NCBI GenBank assembly: GCA_020025875.1
Contig: JAHHRI010000028.1
Location: 1 to 16,435, forward strand
Reading direction: 5' to 3'
DNA length: 16,435 nucleotides
Source: Alphaproteobacteria bacterium
GTDB lineage: Bacteria; Pseudomonadota; Alphaproteobacteria; RF32; CAG-239
Shown here: positions 6,776 through 13,340 of the stretch, piece by piece
Numbering within the stretch: position 1 is the first letter of the stretch
How the letters are laid out: each line of letters begins with the position of its first letter
Position numbers and translations under genes: made by a program
Notes under the pieces: generated by a model
The model's input: the letters and a program-made list of their open reading frames with translations, nothing else
The model's database searches: none
Told to the model about the DNA's origin: nothing

Positions 6776-6827
6776 AAAAACAGACTGGATTTATACCTCA
6801 AAACGTGGTATAATCCGCTCTGTTTTT
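6776..6827. terminator. Terminator of the ileS-trmL operon, overlapping the carD promoter
   Basis: AAAAACAGA (6776-6784) pairs with TCTGTTTTT (6819-6827). After a 2-nt internal mismatch, GGATT-T-ATACC (6787-6797) pairs with GGTATAATCC (6807-6816), leaving one bulged T and a 9-nt loop TCAAAACGT. A-tract and T-tract on opposite sides would allow function in both directions. The right arm contains the perfect TATAAT assigned to carD. Confidence 0.6.
6806..6814 (+). promoter_or_regulatory. carD: Putative extended -10 promoter of carD
   Basis: TGGTATAAT is an extended -10 element (TG, one base, perfect TATAAT at 6809-6814). No good -35 box exists at 16-18 nt, which extended -10 promoters tolerate. 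Transcription would start near 6821. The element lies inside the 3' arm of the preceding terminator hairpin. Confidence 0.45.
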
Positions 6828-6878
6828 GTAAACACACGGATTTTAGAGGCATTTTTTTAACATATGGGAAAACAGGTC

Positions 6879-7400
6879 ATGAACAAAAAAACAACATCGA
6901 AAATTGCATTCAATTCAGGCGAGTTTGTCGTTTATCCGGCTCACGGAGTGGGCAAGGTTGCAGATATTGCAACACAGAAAATCGGCGGGACAGAATTGGA
7001 GCTGATCGTTGTTAATTTTGACAAGGACAAAATGACGCTGCGGGTTCCGCTCAGCAAGGCAGAAACGGTCGGGTTGCGCAAAATTTCCGAAACGCCGGTG
7101 ATGGATGAGGCTTTGGGCGTGTTGAAAGGCAAGGCCAAGGTCAGAAAAATTATGTGGTCGCGTCGTGCGCAGGAATACGAAAATAAAATCAATTCGGGCA
7201 GTCCGGTTGCCATTGCCGAAGTGGTCAGAGATCTTCACCGCCGAGAAAATTTGTCGGAGCAGTCTTACAGCGAACGGCAGATTTATGAGCAGGCGTTGGA
7301 TCGTCTGGCTAATGAGTATGCCATCTGCAACAACATCAGTGCCGGTGATGCCACCAAAAAGTTGTTGGACATTCTGGCTGCCGACGTTGCGGCAGAGTAG
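6879..7400 (+). CDS. carD: CarD family transcriptional regulator
   Basis: CarD/CdnL proteins bind the RNA polymerase beta subunit and promoter DNA upstream of -10, and stabilise open complexes at rRNA and other growth-linked promoters. From this start the protein is 173 residues. An N-terminal RNA-polymerase-interacting Tudor-like domain (FNSGEFVVYPAHGVGKVADI, then LELIVVNFDKDKMTLRVPLSKAE) is followed by a helical DNA-binding C-terminal part (RKIMWSRRAQEYENKI, RENLSEQSYSERQIYEQALDRLANEYA). An in-frame ATG at 6864 adds five residues. The 6879 start is preferred because GGGAA (6866-6870) lies 8 nt upstream, while AGAGG before 6864 is 14 nt away. The gene stands alone, with its own extended -10 promoter and a terminator 20 nt after the stop. 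Confidence 0.93.
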   Translation: MNKKTTSKIAFNSGEFVVYPAHGVGKVADIATQKIGGTELELIVVNFDKDKMTLRVPLSKAETVGLRKISETPVMDEALGVLKGKAKVRKIMWSRRAQEYENKINSGSPVAIAEVVRDLHRRENLSEQSYSERQIYEQALDRLANEYAICNNISAGDATKKLLDILAADVAAE

Positions 7401-7420
7401 TTGTCTGCGTCTCAAGCGAT

Positions 7421-7449
7421 GAGCGTCCCTTTCGGGCGCTCTTTTTTTT
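7421..7449 (+). terminator. Intrinsic terminator of carD
   Basis: GAGCGTCC pairs with GGGCGCTC (8 bp with one G-U), loop CTTTC, followed by eight T. It starts 20 nt after the carD stop, in the right orientation. Confidence 0.9.
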
Positions 7450-7703
7450 GCCGACTGCCAAAAACGATAATTGGGGAAAATGCGCACCGATTGGCTGTCG
7501 TGGAATCAAAAACGGTATTGGTTCTTGCGTGGCACGATTCTCTTGCGAAAATGAGCCACAAAAAAATATATCTCTTGAGCCAAGCAGCCCAAAAGCTCTT
7601 TGTGCGGTAACTTTTGAATATTAAAAACGGAAATTGTCATTTAAAATGTGTATAACTTTGTGAACAATCAGATTCCTTGATTGCAAAAATTTTCGACTCC
7701 TAA
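7450..7703. other. Intergenic stretch, nothing firm seen
   Basis: Between the carD terminator and the apaG leader no convincing gene, tRNA or promoter was found. The frames that cross it run through the terminator and lack ribosome binding sites. Minor features are a GTGGC/GCCAC inverted pair (about 7530-7560), a CAATCA/TGATTG hairpin (7665-7670 with 7678-7683) and one TGTGTATAA (7647-7655) resembling a DnaA box. Confidence 0.5.
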
Positions 7704-7737
7704 TAACCTTTGGTTAATAAAGATTAATAAAAGGTTA
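7704..7737 (+). promoter_or_regulatory. Mutually exclusive hairpins over the apaG ribosome binding site
   Basis: TAACC (7704-7708) can pair with GGTTA (7712-7716) in a tight hairpin with loop TTT. Alternatively TAACCTTT (7704-7711) can pair with AAAGGTTA (7730-7737), which contains the apaG Shine-Dalgarno AAGG (7731-7734). The second fold would hide the ribosome binding site and the first would free it. The regulatory role is inferred. Confidence 0.35.
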
Positions 7738-7742
7738 AGCAA

Positions 7743-8162
7743 ATGACGGATACGAGTGATATGATCGTGATGGAAGAAGGCGATGTGGTTATTACCGCAG
7801 CTTCCGAACTGGTTGATTCTTGTTACCAAGCAGGCAGTGAGTTCCTTTGGGGCTACTATTTTTGCATTGAGAATAATTCCGACGAAAAAATTACGTTGCT
7901 TGGCAAAAACTGGAATATTACCGATGATTGCGGTCGTTGCTTTAGTGACGATTCGGAAGGCTTTAGCGGCGAGATACCGGAGCTTGAACCGGGGGAATGT
8001 TTCGAATTTAGTGCTACCGCGCCACTCAAAGCAGCCCATGCTGTTTTTTACGGCAGCTGCAAGATCTTAAAAGGTGCCGCCAAAATTGTCGAGAGCGTGC
8101 ATTTGCCCGTTTTGACTTTCGATGCCGGTTCAATGTCCGGCAATGCCATGGTTTTGAACTAA
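7743..8162 (+). CDS. apaG: ApaG-domain protein (DUF525)
   Basis: ApaG is a small immunoglobulin-like beta-sandwich protein first named for effects on cobalt and magnesium tolerance, and its biochemical role is unsettled. The match lies in residues 34-127: FLWGYYFCIENNSDEKITLLGK, then NWNITDDCGR, GFSGEIPELEPGECFEFSATAPL, and FYGSCKI ahead of VHLPVLTFDA. This is the family order (paired strands, W-x-ITD-x-x-G, E-PxLxPGExFEY, final IPxF). At 139 residues it is slightly longer than usual, with an acidic N-terminus (MTDTSDMIVMEEGD). AAGG (7731-7734) lies 8 nt before the ATG. The gene is isolated: two strong hairpins follow it and the next gene is convergent. Similarity is clear but below that of typical orthologues. 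Confidence 0.82.
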   Translation: MTDTSDMIVMEEGDVVITAASELVDSCYQAGSEFLWGYYFCIENNSDEKITLLGKNWNITDDCGRCFSDDSEGFSGEIPELEPGECFEFSATAPLKAAHAVFYGSCKILKGAAKIVESVHLPVLTFDAGSMSGNAMVLN

Positions 8163-8170
8163 AAGACCTT

Positions 8171-8202
8171 GCTGATACTTGGGCAGATACACAAGTATCG
8201 GC
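8171..8202 (+). repeat. Strong hairpin after apaG
   Basis: GCTGATACTTG (8171-8181) pairs with CAAGTATCGGC (8192-8202): 11 bp with a single G-U and a 10-nt loop. No T-tract follows directly, so it is more likely a 3'-end stabiliser or a protein site than a terminator by itself. The true terminator begins 14 nt later. Confidence 0.6.
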
Positions 8203-8215
8203 ATTCGCCACACAG

Positions 8216-8258
8216 AAAAAACGCCCCGCGATCCCCCAAATATCAAGGGCGTTTTTTT
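8216..8258. terminator. Bidirectional-type terminator of apaG
   Basis: AAAAAACGCCC (8216-8226) pairs with GGGCGTTTTTT (8247-8257) around a 20-nt loop. The A-tract and T-tract allow termination in both directions, which suits the convergent arrangement with the lipoprotein gene. The long loop makes it less ideal than a compact hairpin. Confidence 0.65.
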
Positions 8259-8307
8259 ATGAGTTGGCGTAGCTTTTTTTATAAGCTGGAGTTTTTTTAT
8301 AAGCCGG
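8252..8307 (+). repeat. Three imperfect copies of a T7-ATRAGYYGG unit
   Basis: TTTTTTTATGAGTTGG (8252-8267), TTTTTTTATAAGCTGG (8274-8289) and TTTTTTTATAAGCCGG (8292-8307) are three 16-nt copies differing at three positions, spaced 22 and 18 nt apart. The first T-tract is the tail of the apaG terminator, so the array may have grown from it by slippage. Confidence 0.6.
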
Positions 8308-8503
8308 CGGCTGTGCGGTGCCAAAAGAGCGGGACGGTTGGGCAGAAAGCCGCTCGGAAATGTTATGGCTGATGATGAGAGGATAACGGTGCTGCCGACG
8401 GAAGCAAACATAAGGCTGTTTTGGTTTTAAGCAGCGGTGCCGATGGCCAAATATTTTGTATCAATCAAAGCGAGCTTACAAGAAAAAGCGACAGGCAAAA
8501 CAA
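8308..8503. other. Intergenic stretch between convergent genes, nothing seen
   Basis: No gene, RNA or repeat could be supported. The plus- and minus-strand frames crossing it also cross the terminators at 8216-8258 and have no ribosome binding site or protein-like composition. It could be degraded coding sequence, but no homology is recognisable. Confidence 0.4.
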
Positions 8504-8533
8504 ACCCCTCGGATTTATAAAAATCCGAGGGGT
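8504..8533 (-). terminator. Intrinsic terminator of the lipoprotein gene
   Basis: ACCCCTCGGATTT (8504-8516) and AAATCCGAGGGGT (8521-8533) form a perfect 13-bp stem with loop ATAA. On the minus strand it is followed by the T-rich GTTTGTTTTG. It begins 18 nt after the minus-strand stop at 8552. Confidence 0.8.
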
Positions 8534-8551
8534 AGCCCTAAACAAGCATGA

Positions 8552-9169
8552 TTATTTGTCGTAGTTTTGAATGTGTTCGGAATTGGCAACATACATATTC
8601 AGATATTTGTTGATATTTATCTGCATACGAGCGTTAAACTCCTCAAACAGCTTTTCGACCATGCTGTTCCAATATCTTTCTTTGTCTTCGATGGAGGTAT
8701 CAACCGGAATGGTCAGCTCGCGCCATGCTTCCAAGGAAGTTTCCGCACTGGAGAAATTGTAAGGATCGTTAACTTTTAAGACAACGGACAATTTGGCGCG
8801 GTATTTCAGGCTGTCTTTTTCAAACAGTTTGTCGGATTTGACCACTTCTTCGGTTACGCTGGCGTCTTTGATGATAAAAGTTGCCTGCTTATCGGCGGAA
8901 AAGTCAACCGCTTTCAGCCGATCGGTCGCCCACAGTTTGGCTGTTTTTTCAATCGAAACCGGAAACAGATGTTCAACGTTCGGGCGTGTGAAAGACGGTG
9001 TAAACTCGGAAACGACTTCCACTTTGTTGACTTTCAGGTTAACGATGCCGTCGGCATTAAAACGGGGCTCATTGTATTTTTGCGGAACGGCTTCGTTGTT
9101 AGAGGCACATGCGGTAAGACCGAAAACGAGAGTCAAGGCGCAGAACATAGAAAGAATATTTTTAATCAT
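8552..9169 (-). CDS. Predicted outer-membrane lipoprotein of unknown function
   Basis: A 205-residue protein with a classical lipoprotein signal: basic MIKN, a hydrophobic core, and the lipobox L18-T-A-C21, so Cys21 would be lipidated after cleavage. Residue +2 is Ala, not Asp, which favours delivery to the outer membrane. The mature part has no further membrane segment. It looks alpha/beta, with strands such as IVNLKVNKVEVVSEF and ATFIIKDASVTEEV, the long strand YRAKLSVVLKVND, then a helical C-terminus (SIEDKERYWNSMVEKLFEEFNARMQ), reminiscent of conserved alphaproteobacterial lipoproteins of unknown role. I cannot name a family. It is divergent from recX across a 102-nt AT-rich gap and carries its own terminator. 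The ribosome binding site is weak (GGATTGGACC just before the ATG). Confidence 0.85.
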   Translation of the reverse strand: MIKNILSMFCALTLVFGLTACASNNEAVPQKYNEPRFNADGIVNLKVNKVEVVSEFTPSFTRPNVEHLFPVSIEKTAKLWATDRLKAVDFSADKQATFIIKDASVTEEVVKSDKLFEKDSLKYRAKLSVVLKVNDPYNFSSAETSLEAWRELTIPVDTSIEDKERYWNSMVEKLFEEFNARMQININKYLNMYVANSEHIQNYDK

Positions 9170-9271
9170 TGGTCCAATCCATAGTTGTTAATACGGTTTA
9201 TGCTTGTAAATTCTATTTTATTGTTTAACATGCTGTTTATATAAAAATCAAGTAAAAATAGGATAATTGCA

Positions 9272-9829
9272 ATGGAAAATGACAAAAAAAGCTCCGGATC
9301 TCCTTTTAAAAAGCGGAAAATGACGCCGGAACGATTAAAAAACATTGCGCTTTATTATCTCGAACGCTTTGATTCTTCTGCCGATAACCTACGTCGGGTG
9401 TTAAACCGTCGGGTTTTTGGGTATGCGCAAGAAAATGCGGATTTTGACCGACGGCAAGCGGCAGACTGGATCGAAGACATTGTCGCCGATTTTGAACGTG
9501 TGGGCTATCTGGACGATGCCCGATATGCGGAAAGCAAAATTTGTGCCTATCTGTCCGCCGGCAAGCCGGAACGCTGGATCCGTCAGAAAATGAAACAAAA
9601 AGGGATAGCCGATGACATAACAGACAAGATTTTGGCAGCCGCGGAAACAGATGAGGAAAAAGCTGCCGAAAACTTTGCCCGCCGGAAAAAAATCGGTCCT
9701 TTTCGCAAAAGCGAAGAAGAACAACGCCTGTGCCGACAGAAAGATATGGCGGCAATGGTACGCGCCGGCTTTGGTTATGAAACGGCAAGAAACATTGTCG
9801 GCGGCGAATTTTTTGATGAAGGAATATAA
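9272..9829 (+). CDS. recX: RecX family regulatory protein
   Basis: RecX binds RecA filaments and modulates recombination and the SOS response. The 185-residue length and the all-helical three-helix repeats fit the family: MTPERLKNIALYYLERFDSSADNLRRVLNRR (18-48), then DWIEDIVADFERVGYLDDARYAESKICAYLSAGKPERWIRQKMKQKGI, then the third repeat ending in MAAMVRAGFGYETARNIVGG. The LGYLDD-type motif reads VGYLDDARYAE. The N-terminus is very basic (SPFKKRKMTPERLK). AGGA (9260-9263) lies 8 nt before the ATG. No recA neighbour is present in the window, which is common in alphaproteobacteria. No clear LexA box was seen upstream. Confidence 0.92.
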   Translation: MENDKKSSGSPFKKRKMTPERLKNIALYYLERFDSSADNLRRVLNRRVFGYAQENADFDRRQAADWIEDIVADFERVGYLDDARYAESKICAYLSAGKPERWIRQKMKQKGIADDITDKILAAAETDEEKAAENFARRKKIGPFRKSEEEQRLCRQKDMAAMVRAGFGYETARNIVGGEFFDEGI

Positions 9830-9834
9830 AAAGT

Positions 9835-9863
9835 TTGTAAATTTGCTTTTCTTAAGCTATGAT
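9835..9863 (+). promoter_or_regulatory. Putative promoter of the pentapeptide-rarA operon
   Basis: TTGTAA (9835-9840), an exact 17-nt spacer, then TATGAT (9858-9863), matching the consensus at 4/6 and 5/6. It lies in the 70-nt gap after recX and would start transcription near 9870, about 30 nt before the next ATG. Confidence 0.5.
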
Positions 9864-9899
9864 AAAAAGTCGGCAGGATAAATAGTTTCAGGAGGAAAG

Positions 9900-11201
9900 A
9901 TGGCTTCCGACGAAGAAAAGATAGCCGCTCTGAAAGCGATAAGGGACAAAGCCCGCGCCTCTCGTTTAGAAACGGGAGAAGACGGCGCATTTGCCGTTTG
10001 TTATGAAGATGATGAGGCTTATTGCCACACCGGCTCCGACCGTGAAGATGACGATGAGGTTTATGACGATTCTTTGGAAGAATATACGGAGTCTGATGAT
10101 TATGATGAAGCAAACGAAAGTGAATACGACGAAGAAAACGATGACGACGGCGATGAAGATGATGATGATGAAGATGATGATGATGACGATGACGCCACTC
10201 TGCTTCCTGATGATGACGATGATGATGGAGATCCTGACCCGTGGCACGCCGTTTTCCGTTCGCCGGAAGACGATTTGCCGATTTTAAATATTGAGTTTAA
10301 CGGCAAAAATCTGGAAAATGGCGAATTTGATCATGAAGATCTGTCCAATGCCAATTTTTCGGCAGCCAATTTGTCCAACGCCAATTTTTCCGGCTCTGAT
10401 CTGCGGGGGGTGGATTTTTCCGGTGCCAACCTCACCAACGCCAACCTGTCGTCTGCCGATTTAACGGGGGCAATCTTTGCCGGTGCTCAGCTGATAGGAA
10501 CCGACTTTTCCGGCGCCATCATGAATAACGTGGTGCTGACCGATGTCTATTTTCAAGACGCCATTTTGCTGGATATCACCATTGATGACATCAGCTTGGA
10601 AGAGTTGCAGAAGCTGATTGAATATTTGGCGCAGTACTATCCCCACAAGCTTAATCTGGCACAGATCAATCTAACGATGCTCGACTTGCGTAGAATAGAC
10701 TTGAGCAAGCTCAATCTGCGCGGTGTCGACTTTAGCGGCATTGACTTTACCGGCATTAACCTCGAAGGGGTGGACTTAAGCGAATGTAACATCACGCATG
10801 AGCAGATTGCGCAAGCACTCGGACGCGTGCCGTCAGCCATGGAATTGAAAAGAATTTTGGCTCCGAAAAAGAAAAAGCCAAAAAAAATGCAAGGCATTGA
10901 CATTACCGATTTATTCTTTGACGATGGGCGCGAGTTCGGCGTTTTGGACGTTGCCGGTGCCAAAGGTGTCGATGTGGAAAAACTGGTCAAATATGGTCAA
11001 AAGTTTTTCCGCCACAAAGAAAAAGCTCCGGCAAAAGACAAAGAAGCCTTGGAGTATGTGCGCCAGATGAACAAAGCCAACAAGGAGGAACTCCGAAGCC
11101 TGATTGAAGAACGTAAACGGCGGGTGCTGGAGGCCAAGCGTCGGCAGAAAGAAACGCCGCAAATTTATAACGGCCGCGACCGTAGCGGTTGCCAAAGGTA
11201 G
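9900..11201 (+). CDS. Pentapeptide-repeat protein with a long acidic N-terminal region
   Basis: A 433-residue cytoplasmic protein with three parts. Residues 36-114 are extremely acidic and certainly disordered, with D/E runs at about 80-98 and 104-109. Residues 130-225 and 251-296 carry pentapeptide repeats A(N/D)LXX (SNANFSAANLSNANFSGSDL; LNLRGVDFSGIDFTGINL), which fold into a right-handed quadrilateral beta helix. The two blocks are split by an interruption of about 25 residues. The C-terminus (321-433) is highly basic, with KKKKPKK and a final Arg/Lys-rich helix. Some pentapeptide proteins mimic DNA and protect gyrase; the acidic region would suit binding a basic or DNA-binding partner, but that is speculation. 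AGGAGG (9890-9895) gives strong initiation. The stop lies 7 nt before rarA, so they form an operon. Confidence 0.88.
   Translation: MASDEEKIAALKAIRDKARASRLETGEDGAFAVCYEDDEAYCHTGSDREDDDEVYDDSLEEYTESDDYDEANESEYDEENDDDGDEDDDDEDDDDDDDATLLPDDDDDDGDPDPWHAVFRSPEDDLPILNIEFNGKNLENGEFDHEDLSNANFSAANLSNANFSGSDLRGVDFSGANLTNANLSSADLTGAIFAGAQLIGTDFSGAIMNNVVLTDVYFQDAILLDITIDDISLEELQKLIEYLAQYYPHKLNLAQINLTMLDLRRIDLSKLNLRGVDFSGIDFTGINLEGVDLSECNITHEQIAQALGRVPSAMELKRILAPKKKKPKKMQGIDITDLFFDDGREFGVLDVAGAKGVDVEKLVKYGQKFFRHKEKAPAKDKEALEYVRQMNKANKEELRSLIEERKRRVLEAKRRQKETPQIYNGRDRSGCQR
10129..10231 (+). repeat. GAT/GAC/GAA trinucleotide tract
   Basis: Nearly uninterrupted GAT, GAC and GAA codons encode the Asp/Glu runs of the pentapeptide-repeat protein. 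Low-complexity DNA of this kind is prone to slippage, and any change in multiples of three would only vary the length of the acidic segment. Confidence 0.8.
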
Positions 11202-11208
11202 GGATGGC

Positions 11209-12534
11209 ATGGAAGATACTTTGTTTTCAAGGAACATCAAACGCCCCTTGGCAGATCGTCTGCGTCCGCAAAACCTAAGCGAGGTTGTCGGGCAGGAGCA
11301 TGTGGTGGGAGCAGATGCGCCACTCGGACGAATGCTAAGATCGGGAAAAATCAGTTCGTTTATTCTCTGGGGACCTCCCGGATGCGGCAAAACCACCATT
11401 GCCCGCCTGATTGCCGAACATACCAACTTATATTTTGAACAAATATCCGCCGTTTTTTCCGGCGTGGCAGATTTGAAACGGGTGTTTCAATATGCGCAGG
11501 AAAGACGCGCCAATCAGGGAAAAGGCACACTTTTGTTCGTGGACGAAATTCATCGCTTCAACAAGTCGCAGCAAGATGGCTTTTTGCCTTATGTGGAAGA
11601 CGGCACCATCATTCTTGTTGGTGCAACCACCGAAAACCCCTCGTTTGAACTAAATGCGGCGCTTTTGTCACGCTGTCAGGTGTTTGTGCTGAATCGGCTC
11701 AATTCCGAAGACTTTGACGAACTTTTGCGCCGTGCGGAAAAAGAAACCGGCCGTCGGCTGCCCGTTGATGAGGAAGCGCGGGAACAGATGAAAGCCACCG
11801 CGGACGGAGATGGGCGATATATTCTTAATTTGGCGGAAAGTGTCTTAAATTATGCCAAAGACGGCGAAATTTTTGATAAAAACAGCCTGCTTAAAATCAT
11901 CCGTTCGCGGGCACCGGTTTATGATAAGGGGCGGGACGGACACTATAACCTGATTTCTGCCGTGCACAAGTCTTTGCGCGGTTCCGATGTCGATGCGGCT
12001 CTTTATTGGGTGGCACGAATGATAACGGCGGGAGAGGATCCGAAATATATTTTTCGGCGTTTGGCGCGTTTTGCCGTAGAAGACGTGTCGATGGCAGATC
12101 CCAATGCCGTAACACAGGCCATTGCCTGTTGGGATACTTATGAGCGGTTGGGTTCTCCGGAAGGTGATCTGGCTTTGATGCAGCTGACGGTCTATTTAGC
12201 CACCGCCCCTAAGTCTGCCGGCGTTTACAAGGCCATGCACAAAGCATTTGATTTGGCCAAAAAGACAGGTTCGTTAATGCCGCCGAAACATATTTTGAAT
12301 GCGCCGACCAAACTGATGAAAGAATTGGGCTATAAACAGGGATATATTTATGATCAGGATCTGGAGGATGGTTTTTCCGGTCAGAATTATTTTCCGGACG
12401 GTATCGGCCGACAACGGCTTTATTTTCCGGTAGAGCGCGGTTTTGAGCGCGAGGTTAAAAAACGGGTGGAGTATTTTGAGAAACTCCGCCGAGAAAAGAA
12501 CAGAAACAAACAGCAAGAGGAGAATGAAGAATGA
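11209..12534 (+). CDS. rarA: Replication-associated recombination protein A (RarA/MgsA)
   Basis: AAA+ ATPase of the clamp-loader/RuvB clade that acts at stalled replication forks and interacts with single-strand-binding protein. From this start it is 441 residues, the standard length. Motifs: Walker A GPPGCGKTT (about 59-67), Walker B LLFVDEIHRF (about 107-116), sensor 1 VGATTENPSFE (about 135-145), and the C-terminal RarA tetramerisation domain with YDKGRDGHYNLISAVHKSLRGSDVDAALYWVARM and the end PDGIGRQRLYFPVERGFEREV. The frame extends upstream to a TTG at 11104 inside the previous gene, but the ATG at 11209 gives the family start (LFSRNIKRPLADRLRP) and has AGGGA just upstream. It overlaps the next gene by ATGA. 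Confidence 0.96.
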   Translation: MEDTLFSRNIKRPLADRLRPQNLSEVVGQEHVVGADAPLGRMLRSGKISSFILWGPPGCGKTTIARLIAEHTNLYFEQISAVFSGVADLKRVFQYAQERRANQGKGTLLFVDEIHRFNKSQQDGFLPYVEDGTIILVGATTENPSFELNAALLSRCQVFVLNRLNSEDFDELLRRAEKETGRRLPVDEEAREQMKATADGDGRYILNLAESVLNYAKDGEIFDKNSLLKIIRSRAPVYDKGRDGHYNLISAVHKSLRGSDVDAALYWVARMITAGEDPKYIFRRLARFAVEDVSMADPNAVTQAIACWDTYERLGSPEGDLALMQLTVYLATAPKSAGVYKAMHKAFDLAKKTGSLMPPKHILNAPTKLMKELGYKQGYIYDQDLEDGFSGQNYFPDGIGRQRLYFPVERGFEREVKKRVEYFEKLRREKNRNKQQEENEE

Positions 12535-13337
12535 TCGAACTGGCGGAAGACGAGCAACAGTTTTTTACCGAAAAGATGGTGGAAGAAGCCTTAAGAGGCA
12601 AAAAGGCTTCTGCCAAACCAACTTTTTATGCTTTAATCGGCGCTCCGGGATCAGGCAAGTCTACTCTGGCATCTTCGATTGCCAATGCCGTTGTCATTTC
12701 TTCCGACCACATTATCGCCGAATATGCCAAAACAATGGGCATTGACATTCGCGACGATTTCTACGATCGGGAAATCAGCCGTTTTGCCACCATGGTATCG
12801 GGCGAAATTTACAAAGCGGCGGTAAAAAACAGAATGAACATCGTTTATGATACTTCGGTATTGCAAAACACAATCAAAATGTTGAATCGTGTTCCGAAGA
12901 TAGGTTATCAAACAAAAGTAAAAGTCATGTTGGTTGACGAATATCAGGCGGCAATGAATGTGGTTGAGCGCAAAATGAACAATGACGAGGCTTTCACCCG
13001 CCATCGGCAGTTAAGAGAAAAGTTCGGCTATCCTTCGGGGAATCCTCTTGGCGTCAGACCCGACACATCAATGAATGTTTCGGCGGCGGTGGAAGATTTT
13101 ATTCAGCAGGCGGTTGCCAGCGGTTATCCGATGGAAATTTATGAATTCGGCAAAAAAAAGCCTTCTTTTAAGACCGGCGACGATTTTGATAAGTTTATTG
13201 AAAGTTTACAGTTGTTGCCGATGGAAAAACATTTGGAGCGTTGCGAAAAACTGAAAAATCGGGCAGATAAAGCCGGTCGGCAAGACGATGTGTTGGAGTT
13301 GCTGAATCTGAAACGGGAAATGATGGGAAGAAAATAA
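12531..13337 (+). CDS. Zeta-toxin-like P-loop kinase of unknown substrate
   Basis: A 268-residue cytoplasmic P-loop protein. Walker A is G37-APGSGKST45. It is followed by VVISSDHIIAEYAK (54-67), where Asp59 is in the place of the substrate-binding Asp of zeta toxins and related polynucleotide kinases. Next come NIVYDTS (103-109), GYQTKVKVMLVDEYQAAMNVVERK and the Arg-containing lid AFTRHRQLREKFGYPSG. Zeta toxins phosphorylate UDP-N-acetylglucosamine, and other members act on nucleic acid ends or small metabolites, so the substrate cannot be fixed here. There is no small epsilon-type antitoxin gene next to it. Instead it overlaps rarA by 4 nt (ATGA) and precedes rluC by 3 nt, so it is translated in a housekeeping operon. 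The C-terminal 60 residues are helical and charged. Confidence 0.75.
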   Translation: MIELAEDEQQFFTEKMVEEALRGKKASAKPTFYALIGAPGSGKSTLASSIANAVVISSDHIIAEYAKTMGIDIRDDFYDREISRFATMVSGEIYKAAVKNRMNIVYDTSVLQNTIKMLNRVPKIGYQTKVKVMLVDEYQAAMNVVERKMNNDEAFTRHRQLREKFGYPSGNPLGVRPDTSMNVSAAVEDFIQQAVASGYPMEIYEFGKKKPSFKTGDDFDKFIESLQLLPMEKHLERCEKLKNRADKAGRQDDVLELLNLKREMMGRK

Positions 13338-13340
13338 GAT

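Noticed and set aside
7647..7655. TGTGTATAA, the reverse complement of the DnaA-box variant TTATACACA, next to an AT-rich stretch before apaG
   Set aside because: It is a single box with no cluster and no dnaA, dnaN or other origin-linked gene nearby. One chance match in 16 kb is not surprising.
8130..8411. Frames on both strands between apaG and the lipoprotein gene
   Set aside because: They run through two hairpins and a low-complexity T-rich array. No ribosome binding site or protein-like pattern was seen.
9966..10247. Minus-strand frame rich in Ile and Val that looks like a membrane protein
   Set aside because: It is the complement of the GAT/GAC tract (ATC/GTC codons) in the pentapeptide gene, so its composition is an artefact.
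11104..11208. Extended rarA start from a TTG at 11104
   Set aside because: It would overlap the preceding gene by about 100 nt and adds a basic sequence not found in RarA. The ATG at 11209 fits the family length.
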